From Allomyces arbusculus (lineage: Eukaryota > Blastocladiomycota > Blastocladiomycetes > Blastocladiales > Blastocladiaceae): DNA of 64,000 nt. The position numbers and the translations under genes were made by a program. The notes below the pieces were generated by a model. The model ran no database searches. It was not told the DNA's origin and saw only the letters and a program-made list of their open reading frames with translations. The stretch spans positions 62,001 through 126,000 of the forward strand of contig JADHYV010000015.1 in NCBI GenBank assembly GCA_027604705.1. The letters run 5' to 3'. Positions 1-10,180 of the stretch are shown piece by piece (the first letter of the stretch is position 1; the number at the start of each line of letters is the position of its first letter).

Positions 1-1
1 C

Positions 2-190
2 GCGAGCCGCGGCTCGTCCGACGCGACGGCCAGCGGTGTCAAAGGCACGAGCATTGGTCCGGAGCCGCTGCCCGTGCTGGTGGCGCCGCCCGAAGTCCCG
101 CTCGGCGGCGCGCTCGGCATGCAGCGAGCCGGCACCAGCAGCAGCGCAGCGCGGGCCGGTGCTGCTGATGAAGATGCGTGGCGGCGGTGA
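2..190 (+). CDS. Possible C-terminal end of an unidentified gene (5' truncated by the window edge)
   Basis: Reading from base 2, the frame stays open for 62 codons and stops at 188-190. Its third positions are mostly G or C, as in the real genes of this window, and the peptide contains a plausible non-repetitive stretch (TSIGPEPLPVLVAPPEVPLG) followed by an Ala/Ser-rich, acidic tail. The other two + frames give arginine-rich text typical of shadow frames. I recognise no family and cannot see any upstream part. In such GC-rich DNA a 62-codon open frame can also occur by chance, so this is a weak call. Confidence 0.35.
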   Translation, partial: ASRGSSDATASGVKGTSIGPEPLPVLVAPPEVPLGGALGMQRAGTSSSAARAGAADEDAWRR

Positions 191-1093
191 GCATGCGAAC
201 GACGCGGCCATGGCGCCCAGAGCCACTGCGGAGGGCGCTTGAACGAATGGCAAGGGCAGGGCCGTGGCACAGCTGTTCACGTGATAAAGCACATGGTTGG
301 CGGAATGGCAGGGACACGTGGCGCGCGCGTGACACCAGGGGCCGTGCGCCGTGCGCGAGGGTTACGGCACAGCGATCACCTTGGAGAAACACCGGAGACG
401 CTGACGGCGGTCTGACACATGCAATGTCACGGCGGCGACCGAGCGGGGTGCGACGGGCGGCGGGCGGCAACGGCGACGGCGACGGCGACGGCCCGGCCGT
501 GCTCGCCGACGAGGCCGCCGCCTGTGACGGGCGACGGTGGCGGCCGTGACACGACGCCGCGCAGACGGCCCTCGCGAACGGTCACAGGTCCAACGATGAG
601 CAGGCCGCGGTGCGACGTGCGGCAACGCTCTCTCCACCATCGGAGCCGGTGAGCGCTACCTTCGGCCCTTGGCCGCGCACAACCACGTCTGCCAAACCGG
701 CCCACGCTGCCTGCAAGTAGCCGCACTCGACTCGCGTGTATCGGCGCGTCAAGCTGGTCGCGCTCATTGTCGGAAGCCGCCACGCCCGCCGCGATCGCCG
801 GTCGCCACCAGGCTGCCACGCACACGACGTTCCGTATCTTCCTTGCCCGCCGACCATCGCGCGATCGTACCGACCACCGGCCGTGCCCATCGCGCCCCTG
901 CCGCCGCGGACGCGGCGCTGAACCTTGAGTGCGTTGCAAGCGTCGCTGCGCGCGACCTCCAGCCCGAGCCTGCAAGCGAGCGGCGCGCCGTTGTTGGTCG
1001 CCAGTGACCGACAGCCGCCACCACTGCGCACGACCGAAATCGACGACTCTCGTCGCCGCACCCGATCGGCAAGTTTGCCCGTTGACACCACCC
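191..1093. other. Intergenic, upstream of the WC-1-like gene
   Basis: About 900 bases without a supported gene. It contains a short GGCGAC-type repeat run near 467-500, and long open frames on the minus strand that look like low-complexity Arg/Gly text from GC-rich DNA. It presumably holds the promoter and 5' UTR of the gene starting at 1094. I see no clear TATA box. Confidence 0.5.
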
Positions 1094-4000
1094 ATGTTCC
1101 GCCCGCCCTCGTCGTCGTCGTCGTCCTCGGCCCAACCGCCCGGCGCGGGCCCGCCGCCGTCAGCACCGCCCGCCGCCTCGGCACCGCACGCGGGCGGCAA
1201 CAATGTCTTTGCGCGCGAGCGCGCCCTCGCCGGCGCCGCGGCCGCCGGATACAACCCGGCGACCGCTGCTGCGAATGCCGCCGCCGCTGCTGCTGCTTAC
1301 GACCCGACCGCTGCTGCCGCTGCCGCTGCTGCTGCATTTGCCGCTGCCGACCCGAACCTGCTCGCGGGCCTGATGGCCGCCAATGCCAATCCGACCGCTG
1401 CTGCCGCGGCTGCTGCCGCTGCGTTCTCCCCATTCAACATGGCCGCGGCCGCAGCCATGCTTGCCGCGACGGCCGGTGGACCTCGCACGCCCAATCTCGG
1501 TCTTCTCGCGGCAGCAGGATTGTTACCGCCCGCGGGCGTCATGGGGCTCGACGCGGCCGCGATGCAGGCGTTTACCGACATGCACCAGGCGCCGTTACCG
1601 CCGCAACCGCCTCCACCGCCCCCGGCCCAGCCGCAACCGCCTTCCCAGCCGCCGACAACGCACGCGCACCACCACGATCTCGCGGCGGACCTCGACGCGT
1701 TCGCACGCGGCGGCGCCGGCGGCGATCCCGTCGTCGACTACGCGGCGATGCCCGAAATTGGCACGGCCCCAACCTACTCGCTGCCCGCCATGGACGCGGC
1801 TACCGCCGCGGCCCTGCGGACCCCACCAACGGCCGCTGCTGCCGCTGCTGCAGCGCGAGCCGCATCACGTCGCGCGTCCGGCGCGCAACCGCCGCCGTCG
1901 TTCCAGGACTTTACTGTCCCCGCTACGGCAACCGACCCGATGGCGCTAGCGGCCTCGTCGTCGTCGCTCGGAAACACGGGCTACTCGCCGTACGGTACCT
2001 CCGGGTACGACGCGAATGGCGCGCTGATTTCGCCGACCGACCCATTCATGGCGGTCGCGCCGCCCCCGCCGCCGCCGCCCCCGCCTCCTCCGGCCTCTGC
2101 GTACCCGATGCGGCCCACGCCGAGTCCCGGATTGTCAGCGCCGCCACCGCCGCGCGCACCGCTGTGCCCGCGGACGTCAGTGCCAGGGTTGTACTCGTCG
2201 ACGGGGTTCGATATGATTGGGGTCTTGTCGAAGGTGGCGTCGCGGCCGAACCCGCAAGTGTCGATTGGGCCGGTCGATATGAGCTGTTCGTTTGTGGTCT
2301 CGGACGCGCGCAAACCGGATATGCCGATTGTGTATGTCTCGGATACGTTTGAGCGGCTCACGGGGTACTCGGCGGGGGAGTGTGTCGGCAAGAATTGCCG
2401 GTTCTTGCAGAGTCCTGGTACGCTTGGTTTTTTTTTTNNNNNNNNNNTGCTGGAAGTCGTTTGGATGAGACCTTGACGAACTAACTCGCTTTCTGCCACC
2501 CCACTTAGACGGTCTCGTCAACGAAGGCTCGCACCGGCGGTACACCGACAACGCGTCCGTCTATTCGATGAAGCAGTCAATCATGTCGCAGCGCGAGTGC
2601 CAGTACACGCTCATCAACTACCGCAAGGGCGGCGAGCCCTTTATCAACCTGATCACAATCATCCCGATCGCTTGGGGCTCCGACGACGACACCGACATTG
2701 CCTACTTTGTTGGCTTCCAAGTGGACCTCGTCGAACAGCCCAACGCCATCATGAACCGCATGAAGGACGGCACCTACGTTGTGAATTACCAAATCGCCGA
2801 CGCGCCCGTCGCCGTGCCGCGCGTGCTGCGCCCGCCACAGGAAGCCCTGCCGACGGTCCCCGCTGCCCTGGCCTATGCGCGACCCTCGCAGCAGCACCAA
2901 CAGCTCCCGCACCAGCCGCACCCGATGCTCACGCATCCGACGACCGCGTCACTCGTGCTGTCAGCGAACACGACCCCGTTGGCGGCCGGGGGGAACGACA
3001 TGGACGTGGATCTCGCCCCGCTCGAAGACGCGCCACCGCCCGGGCCGGGGGAATCGGTCCCGCCGCGCCCCGCGCGGCTCGTGGTCCCGGACCCGCGTGC
3101 CGGGTGGCGTGTGGGCGGCGGGATCACGAGTACCGCGACTTCGACGACCACGACGCCGGCGACGCCCGCGCCAACGCCCGGCGTGAACAGTGGTGGCAGT
3201 GGCGGCAGTGGCGTCGGCCACGCGCCAGGCCATTTCGCCATGGACGTGACCGATTTGGTCGGTGTCCGGCACGCCGGTGAAGCGGCGGACCTGTTCTACC
3301 GCGCGCTGGTCGACCAAGTGGATTTCGTGCACGTACTGTCGCTCAAGGGCGTGTTCCTCTACGTCTCCCGCGACTGCCAGCGCGTGCTCGAGTACGATGA
3401 GACCGAGTTGATTGGGAAGCCCTTGTCGCAGTTTTGTCACCCGGGCGATCTGGTCTCGGTCATGCGCGAACTCAAGGACTCATCGACGGGTCTGTCGGCG
3501 GTGCACATCGTCTACCGCATCCGCCGGAAACGGTCGGGGTACATGTGGATGGAAGTGGCCGGTCGGTGCACGCAGGGCGAGAAATCAAAGGGCAAGAAGT
3601 TTGTCGTCTTGACGGGCCGCGAGAAGCCCGTCGTGCGCGTGCACCGCGCGGATATTGCCCGCGTCGGTGGGATTCGCGACGCGTCACCGGATACGACTTC
3701 GGGGCCCGTCACGGTAGCCGGGACCCCGTTGGCGGCCACGTCGGCAGCAGCGGCGGCAGCGCGGTTGGTCGTGGGGGACCCGATGGCACCGCTGCCAACG
3801 CACGGAGGTGCCGACCTGTGGGCGAAACTCGCGCTCGAGGGTTTGTTCCTGCACGTCTCGGCCGAGGCTCCTGGGTTACTCGGTTTCACGCCCGCGGAAC
3901 TGGTCGGCAAGTCGTTGCTCGATTTGGTGCACATTGACGACTTACCAGCGCTCCGACGGGCGCTCGCGCTCGTGCGTGCCGCGCACGTTGTCGCATTACC

Positions 4001-4430
4001 GCACCGGATCAAGAACAAGAAGGGCGAGTACCTGTCCGTCACGTCGGCGCTCATCCCAGGCAATTCCGCGCGCCCCGGTGGGGTTCGGTTCGCGCTGCAC
4101 CGGTGTTCCGCCGCGACCGGGGACGACGCAATGCCCGTGATCCCGGGGGCCCCACCGCTCATCCCGATGGGCGGGAACGGGTGGGGAATTCGTGCCGCTC
4201 CTGCGCTGGCCGTGGTTGAGGACGCGGATGATTTGTTTGATGTGCTGAGTCCCGTGCGGTGCACGTCATGGCAGTACGAGCTGCACCAGTTGCGGTTGCA
4301 GAACCGCAGGTTGCGCGCGGAATTGGACGAAGTCGATACGGCGACGCGGTCCAAGAAGAGACAGAATACGGGTAACGGCACGGGAGGTGTGTTTGGGTCG
4401 AGTAGCGGCGGGAGCAGAGGAGGAGGATGA
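1094..4430 (+). CDS. wc1: White Collar-1-like blue-light receptor (LOV plus two PAS domains, no GATA finger)
   Basis: Two exons, 1094-2417 and 2509-4430, give about 1,081 aa. The intron starts GTACGC, has CTAAC at 2481-2485 and ends TAG; joining it restores one continuous LOV domain. Residues 1-360 are low complexity (poly-Ala, poly-Pro, Gln). The LOV domain (about 363-515) opens with a WC-1-like block ([14 protein letters not shown]) and has the flavin-adduct motif [11 protein letters not shown] with Cys435, then [15 protein letters not shown] second PAS lies at about 701-810 and a third at about 876-975; both resemble the PAS-B/PAS-C of Neurospora WC-1. A short charged helix (about 1029-1052) ends the protein. 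WC-1 proteins are flavin-binding nuclear transcriptional regulators that act with WC-2. The C-terminal GATA zinc finger of Neurospora WC-1 is absent, as in basidiomycete WC-1. The family call is secure; photochemistry is inferred from the intact cysteine motif. Confidence 0.93.
2438..2447. other. Assembly gap of 10 Ns
   Basis: Ten ambiguous bases follow a run of about 10 Ts inside the WC-1 intron. The gap is intronic and does not interrupt coding sequence, but the true intron length is unknown. Confidence 0.99.
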
Positions 4431-4777
4431 CGGCCGGTTTGGCGTGAGCGTGCGAGCATGCGTGCGGCGGACGATCGCCGCAGAGACAGGCAGGCGCGCG
4501 TGGGTTGGATATACATATATATTTGTGACAATAATCTGGGTGCGTGGTGCGTTCCGTGAGACTCGTGAAGGTGACGGGAGCTGCTTTGTTTCTTGTGTCG
4601 CAAGCGCAGCTGCATCGCTGAATGACGTGGACCGGCCATGCACGACCATGTACGACCACAGTTGCCAACTTGTCATTGGCCGGTTCAGTCTGTCCGCGCA
4701 CTTCTCGTCTCTCTCGTCTTTCGATCCAGGACCAGCAGGACCGGCAGCAGCAGCAATTGCAGCAGCAAGTCGCGACC
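4431..4777. other. Intergenic between wc1 and cdk7
   Basis: About 350 bases. An AT-rich patch near 4506-4528 (GGATATACATATATATTTGT) stands out in the GC-rich background and is likely part of the wc1 3' end. The rest would hold the cdk7 promoter and leader. No gene is visible. Confidence 0.5.
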
Positions 4778-6210
4778 ATGACATCCAGCCAACCGCCGCC
4801 GCCGGCGGCCAGGACGCCAGGTCCGGCACCAACAACCGCGGACGCGACAACTGCCGACAGCGAACCCCCGGCCACGGCAAGACCGCGCGCCATGACCGCC
4901 GAGGAGCGCAGCAAGCGGTACCGGCAAGAGGAGGAGGTCGGCCGCGGTGGATACGCCATTGTCTACAAGGGTATTACCGCACCTTGTCCCTAGTGCCTCG
5001 TCCCTGGTCAATAGGGATCTGACCCCGCGTCATCCACGTAGGCCGCGACACGTCGACCAACCGCGTCGTCGCCATCAAGAAAATCAAGATGGGTCTGTTC
5101 ATGCAGTCGAGCGAAATGGGCATGGACCTCTCGGCGATTCGCGAGCTCAAGGCGCTGCAAGAGCTGCACCATCCGAACGTCGTCGAGCTGATCGACGTGT
5201 TCCGTAAAGGGCCGAACCTGCACTTGGTGCTCGAGTTTCTCGACACGGATCTCGACCGGCTCATCAAGGACAAGTCGCTCGTCTTTCAGGCAGGCGATAT
5301 CAAGGCGTGGATGCTCATGATGATGCGCGGGCTCGCGTGGTGCCATAAGAATTGGATCTTGCATCGAGTACGTTTGCGGCTGCCATGCAGTTCCTCTCTC
5401 GTGCGCGTTGTAGAACTGACTATTGTCGGTTGCGTCTAGGATTTGAAACCCAACAACTTGCTCATTTCCAGCACGGGCCAGCTGAAACTTGCCGATTTCG
5501 GTCTTGCGCGCGACTTTGGCCAGGACCCCGTCATGGGCCGCCCAATGACACCGCAAGTCATCACCATGTCCGTTCTTTTCTCTTCACGATCCACACCGGC
5601 ACCGCGTTGCTGACCCCTCTCCACTTTCCATAGCTTCTACCGCCCACCCGAACTGCTTCTCGGCGCTAAATACTACTCGTACGCCGTCGACATCTGGTCG
5701 GCGGCGTGCATCTTTGCCGAACTCATGCTGCGCGTGCCCTTTCTCGCTGGCGAAAAAGAAACGGACCTGGCCCAACTCACCGCCATCTTCCAAGCGCTCG
5801 GCACGCCCACCACCGACGACTGGCCCGCCTTACCGGCCTTGGCGCCCGTGTCCTGGCACGTTTACCCGAAAAAGCCACTTGCCGGGTACTTTGGCGGTGC
5901 GGCCAACGACGCACTCGCATTGCTCGAACGCATGTTCACGTATAACCCGGTGCTGAGGCCCGCAGCAGAAGATGTCCTGGACGATCCGTATTTCACGAAT
6001 TTGCCGCGGCCGACACGCGCGGACCGGTTGCCGAGGCCGGCACCGCCGCCGCCAAGGCAGGTCGCGGCCAGGCGCGTGCTGGGGGATCCGGCGAGGGCGA
6101 GGGAGGGGTTGGCCGCAGGGACGCGGCGTGCAAGGCCGCCGCCGCCGGCAGGAGGTGTGGGGGGTGCACCGTTGGGGGAGAAGCCGCGCAAGATGCAGCG
6201 CGTAGCGTGA
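4778..6210 (+). CDS. cdk7: Cyclin-dependent kinase 7 (Kin28/CDK7, TFIIH kinase)
   Basis: Four exons, 4778-4970, 5042-5367, 5440-5567 and 5634-6210, give 407 aa. An in-frame ATG at 4892 (Met39) would give 369 aa, closer to usual CDK7 length. Visible features: glycine loop [12 protein letters not shown] (54-65), VAIKK with Lys77, a CDK7-type C-helix ([14 protein letters not shown]), HRDLKPNN with Asp174, DFG at 192-194, and an activation-loop Thr210 in MTPQV, matching Thr170 of human CDK7. The C-lobe ([20 protein letters not shown]) is also CDK7-like. CDK7 with cyclin H and MAT1 phosphorylates the RNA polymerase II tail and activates other CDKs. Oddity: the residues after the loop read [12 protein letters not shown] where the family has V(V/I)TRWYRAPELL. 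They lie exactly on the third intron junction (donor GTCCGT), so the junction or the sequence deserves checking. Confidence 0.93.
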
Positions 6211-6810
6211 GGATGAGGGCGGGGAAGGGAGGGAGGGATATAAATCGCGTGATCTGAATCGGAGATTGAGGAGCCGGGCTTGGTCTGGTTTCGTGTCCAG
6301 CTCTTGGTCGCCCGTGGTCGTGGCAACAGGTATCGACCGCGGCAATCGTAGCGCCGGGCGCGGGGAGCGGGTGCTGACGCGCGTTGGTTCGGCCTGTGCG
6401 CGCGTTTAATGTGAACCGCGTCGCGGCCGGTCTCGGCCGCAAGCGTGCGAGCGCCAGCATTGATGGCGAAAGCCGGGCATAAAATGCTCAGGGTACGGTC
6501 GCAGACAGTCTACTCAGGTCGCCAAGGTCGCCTCCACCACCGGCCGTCGATCGCTGGACCCCACTATGCCTCGTAAGAGCACCTCCTGAGCGAGAGCCGC
6601 ACCATGCCTCTCTTCCCTTTGACTGGCATGTGGGCTCGTCCCGCAGTTCTGAATCTCGACGTAGCGATGATAATATGCGCTCGGGACCGTTCCGCCCAAC
6701 CACGACACCCGTTCAAAAGCTAGACTTCGTTCAAGACGACCACGAACATTCATTCCTAGATGCAATTACCCAGTCCCTCCCCTCCCTCCTCCCAAGTCCG
6801 TGTCCCATCC
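6211..6810. other. Convergent intergenic region
   Basis: 600 bases between two converging genes. An AT-rich site (GGGATATAAATCGCG, about 6233-6247) follows the cdk7 stop. The region probably holds the two 3' UTRs. No coding signal. Confidence 0.5.
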
Positions 6811-7607
6811 TCACCCCCGATCGGCCTCCTTGGCCAACCGCTCCATCTGGCTCACGCGCAAATTGATCTCTGTCTGAATCTGCTGCCGGTACTGGCCCGC
6901 CTGCCCGAGCTCCTCCATCGCTGCGAGCCACTCGGCGCGCTCCTCAATCTCGCCAAGCAACTGCGCCATCGGGTCTGCCTCCTTTGACTTCTCAACCGCC
7001 GCAGTAGGCCCGCGCGGCACGGGCGGTGCCGCGACCTCCGTTGGCTCACCGCTCATCTTGGCCTGGAGCGCGGCAATGTCCTTTTGCCGGTCGCCTACAC
7101 AATGGACCGAATCGCGGTCGTCAGTCGTCATCGAGTCGCTGCCGATGCACACCAAGACGTGATCATAAATACGCGTCGGCGAGGGGCGAAACGGTTCTAC
7201 CGCAAACGCCGCCGGATCCCGGGCAATCTCGGCCTTCGTACGTCGCCCGGGCCGGTGCGGGCCCTGCTCCATCCGGTAGACCACCTTGGGCCCGGCGATC
7301 GCGGGCGGTGGGGCAGCGGCAGCGGCTGCGCGCCGTGGGGCCGGGAGTGCGCCCGTCGCGGCTAACAGTCGTTTGCGCGTCGTGAGATGTCGGTCTGGCA
7401 CGTTCGTTTGGCCATTGCACGGTTCGGCGTACATTGCTGCAATTGCGCGAGCAAGTCGGCCTGTGCGCGTCGCGACAGGTTCGACTTGGCGAGCATCGAG
7501 TGGAGCAGGTTTTGCGTCGCGGTGCTGAGTTGGCCTGGGCTGTTGGCGGTCGCGAGGCCCGCGGCGGCGCCGCGTGAGCTGCGGGTCGAGGGCGACGACG
7601 AGTTCAT
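6811..7607 (-). CDS. UPF0193 / EVG1 (C22orf23) family protein
   Basis: Three exons on the minus strand, 7433-7607, 7173-7361 and 6811-7094, give 215 aa, close to the human C22orf23 protein (about 217 aa). Introns are 71 and 78 nt. The N-terminal block TATQNLLHSMLAKSNLS, the middle PSPTRDRQKDIAALQ (formed across intron 2) and the C-terminal EIEERAEWLAAMEELGQAGQ all align by eye with UPF0193 (human: [20 protein letters not shown]). The C-terminal third is predicted helical and charged. Molecular function is not established. The family's presence here fits an organism with a motile flagellum, which is inference. The second intron is a multiple of three with no stop, so unspliced translation would insert 26 residues. 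Confidence 0.85.
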
Positions 7608-7958
7608 GGTGACGCGGCGAGCGGGGCGGAACGAGTGCGGGCAGTCGGTGCGTTGGCTTGCAGGAGGTGGTTGGCAGGAATTGAAGTATGAGGGCTTTTC
7701 GATTGCGACGAGATCAGAAAGTGAAAGGAGAGAGGAAGAGAGGCGAGTTGGTCATTGGTTTTCGAGGTGCGACCTGCTCAATCCAAGGATTCGAGTCAAG
7801 TCGCGCAAGAAACGGCTCGTTCTGGGCTCGTCCTCGTGCCGCCCGCGGCCATGACAATTCGTGTCCACCAGGAAAACTGTAATGAAACATCGCTCATATC
7901 GCTAAGGTCCGAATGGTATGTGGACCCGGCCCCCTCCCTGCCTCGCTCGCGCTCCGCC
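7608..7958. other. Intergenic between UPF0193 gene and RING gene
   Basis: About 350 bases between two minus-strand genes. It is AT-richer between 7680 and 7920 (AGAAAGTGAAAGGAGAGAGG and ATCGCTCATATCGCTAAGG are visible). It would hold the promoter of the UPF0193 gene and the 3' UTR of the RING gene. No gene recognised. Confidence 0.5.
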
Positions 7959-9410
7959 CTAGTCGACCGGGTCGATATCGGGCACCCACGACCCGGGCAC
8001 GTCCGGTGGAACACTTGCCGACGCCGAGCTCGAGCCCGCGCCGCCGCCACTGTTCCCGCCCCGACTGCTGCTGCCACCGTCCTGCGGCGACTTGGGGTTG
8101 TTCTCGGCCCACTCCTTGACGACGTCGGCACGGCACGTCGGGCACGTCACGTTGCGCTCCATCCAGGGCACAATACAGTCTTTGTGAAACAAGTGGTCGC
8201 ATGGCAGCTTGGTCACGGTCTCACCGAGCGTGAATTTGTCCTGGCAGACGACGCAGTCTAGTGCTTTTTCTGTTCGCATAGAGGGGGAGCAGTGAGTTGA
8301 TGATCGCAGTACGGAAAAGGGTAAAATCGATGGTCGCACCAACTTGCGCCTCGACGATTTCGACTTGCGGCAGCTGCTCAATGAATTTGGGTGGCGCGCG
8401 ATGCGGCTGCGTGCTGTTGGATGGTGGAGAAGAGAGGGTCAGCGCGCACGTCACGACCAGAATAGATAACATCGTGTCGGTCATCTACGTACTTGGTCTG
8501 GTCCATGAGCTGCGTCGCAATCCGGTCAAACTGCTCCTGACCAAACACGAAATCGCCGAGACTGAACGTTCCTGGACCCGCTCCTGCCGAGCTGCCGGCG
8601 AATCTGGTGGGTGGACAAGCCGCATCAGTCATAATTCGTTGCGCTCGTCGTCAGGAACCGGCAAATATGTACCCAGAGAACAAGAGGTCCATGAGCGGTA
8701 TCCCGGGCACAGCAAACGGGTTCGGGCTCGTGGTGCCAGACGCGCGTCCGGTCGCGCCTAGCAGATTCGCACCGTGGCCGGTCAATCCCACATTACTTCC
8801 TTCACGAAAACCAGCGCGTGCGGACATACCCATGACCACATCAATTAGCGCCGATATCGGGTCGAGCGGCGTCGGGCCGGTCTGCTGCTGCTCCTGCTGC
8901 GGGCGCGACGACCGGCGGTTCGATGATCCAGATCCAGACCTGGTTGGGCGCGAAGACGACGACGACGTCGCGCCGCCCGGCCCGAACGTGCCCGACGAGG
9001 ACCTGATCCCATCGGGCCCAATCGTGCCCGTGTAATAGGCAAACTGCACGCCCGGTCCACTGCTGCTTCCGCCACCACCACCACCCATGCCGAGCAGCGA
9101 CGCAAGCGGGTTCCCTGCCCACGGATTGTTATCATGGTCGTGGTCGTCGTGGTCGCTGTTGGCGGCGGCGTCATCGGTGCTGCTGTGGTCGTCGGGCAGC
9201 TACGGGATAAACGGTCAGAGTCGTTGCTCGACCGCGTCATGGCGGCCATCGGATGGTGGATTAACAGACCTCTTCGAGGAAATCACTTGCACAGGTCGGG
9301 CACCGCAAGTCGGCACCCGAGCGCAGACGGCCCACGTCCTCCTGGCACGCGTGGCACCAGAAGCGCGGGCCGGACGCGGGGGATCCGGGGCTGTCGGTAG
9401 GTTGTGACAT
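7959..9410 (-). CDS. RNF126/BCA2-type RING-H2 E3 ubiquitin ligase
   Basis: Five exons, 9270-9410, 8673-9199, 8493-8603, 8340-8413 and 7959-8269, give 387 aa. All four introns are 69-79 nt, and each junction restores a conserved block. An N-terminal zinc ribbon (residues 17-47: WCHACQ... RCPTC... FLEEL) matches the BCA2 zinc finger of RNF126/RNF115, which binds ubiquitin or ubiquitinated cargo. A Gly/Ser/Asp-rich linker follows, then the family block before the RING (FGQEQFDRIATQLMDQ, NTQPHRAPPKFIEQLP). The C-terminal RING-H2 (CVVCQDKF...CDHLFHKDCIVPWM...CPTCR) has all eight zinc ligands in C3H2C3 order and recruits E2 enzymes. Proteins of this class act in protein quality control and endosomal sorting. 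The start ATG has a CACC-ATG context. Confidence 0.93.
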
Positions 9411-10180
9411 GGTGCAGTCGAGATTGGCTTGAGCTGGGCGGGCTCAAGGCGCGGGTGCAGCAGGTGCTTGCGGTTGTGTAGGCCGGATAGCTGGGCGTCG
9501 CTGATGTCGTTGACTTGCAGGTCGTGCGGCGTCGAGGAGTTGGTCGCGGCAGACGCAGGGCGGACACAGTCGGGCGCGGCGGTGGAGAATGCCCGGAAAG
9601 CCCGAGGGGAGTGAGCGCGTGTTCGACCATGTCTGCCGACCCACCAGCAGGAAAGGCATGGCACGACCCCGTGATTTCCGCGTGAGGGTAATGCAATGAA
9701 AGAGCAAACTTGTGTCTCGCACGTCACGCGCCACCACGCGACACTCACGCGGGTCACGGCGACCGCAGGCGCATCCGGCGGAAACGCCTCCGCCCAGACG
9801 CGGAACGTGCCGGTTTCGCGCGTCTGGAAGGTGCCTGCTCCCGCTGATGGTGCGCGCCAGCCATCGCCATCGACGAAGAGAACAACGGAGGCGACCATTC
9901 GTTGTGTCGCACCGCTCACTGCTGGCAAAACGCGGGCTCACCGACCGTGCCGCCGCGGCCATGGTTGGCGGTGGCACGGCACGCACCAGCGACGCGCGCG
10001 CGACACGGCGCCCGAGGCAAATCGGCGGGCGCGCGTCGTGGATCCTCCTCCTCTCCGCACTGCGCAACACACGACCCTCCAGTCATTCACATCCGTCCCC
10101 GCACGAGACCCCCGCCCGCCCTTCGCGCCCGACATCCCGCCAACCATTCGTACCGGCACGCCACACGCGCGACTGACACC
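9411..10180. other. Divergent intergenic region (RING gene and first tandem paralog)
   Basis: 770 bases between the starts of two divergent genes, so it likely contains both promoters. The sequence is GC-rich with scattered CACGCG/GCGCGC runs. I saw no TATA box or conserved motif. The open frames here extend from the downstream gene or are arginine-rich shadows. Confidence 0.5.

Noticed and set aside
427-1254. Minus-strand open frame of 275 codons upstream of wc1
   Set aside because: Arg/Ala/Gly-rich with overlapping frames on both strands, a typical artefact of GGC/GAC-rich promoter DNA; it also overlaps the wc1 start.
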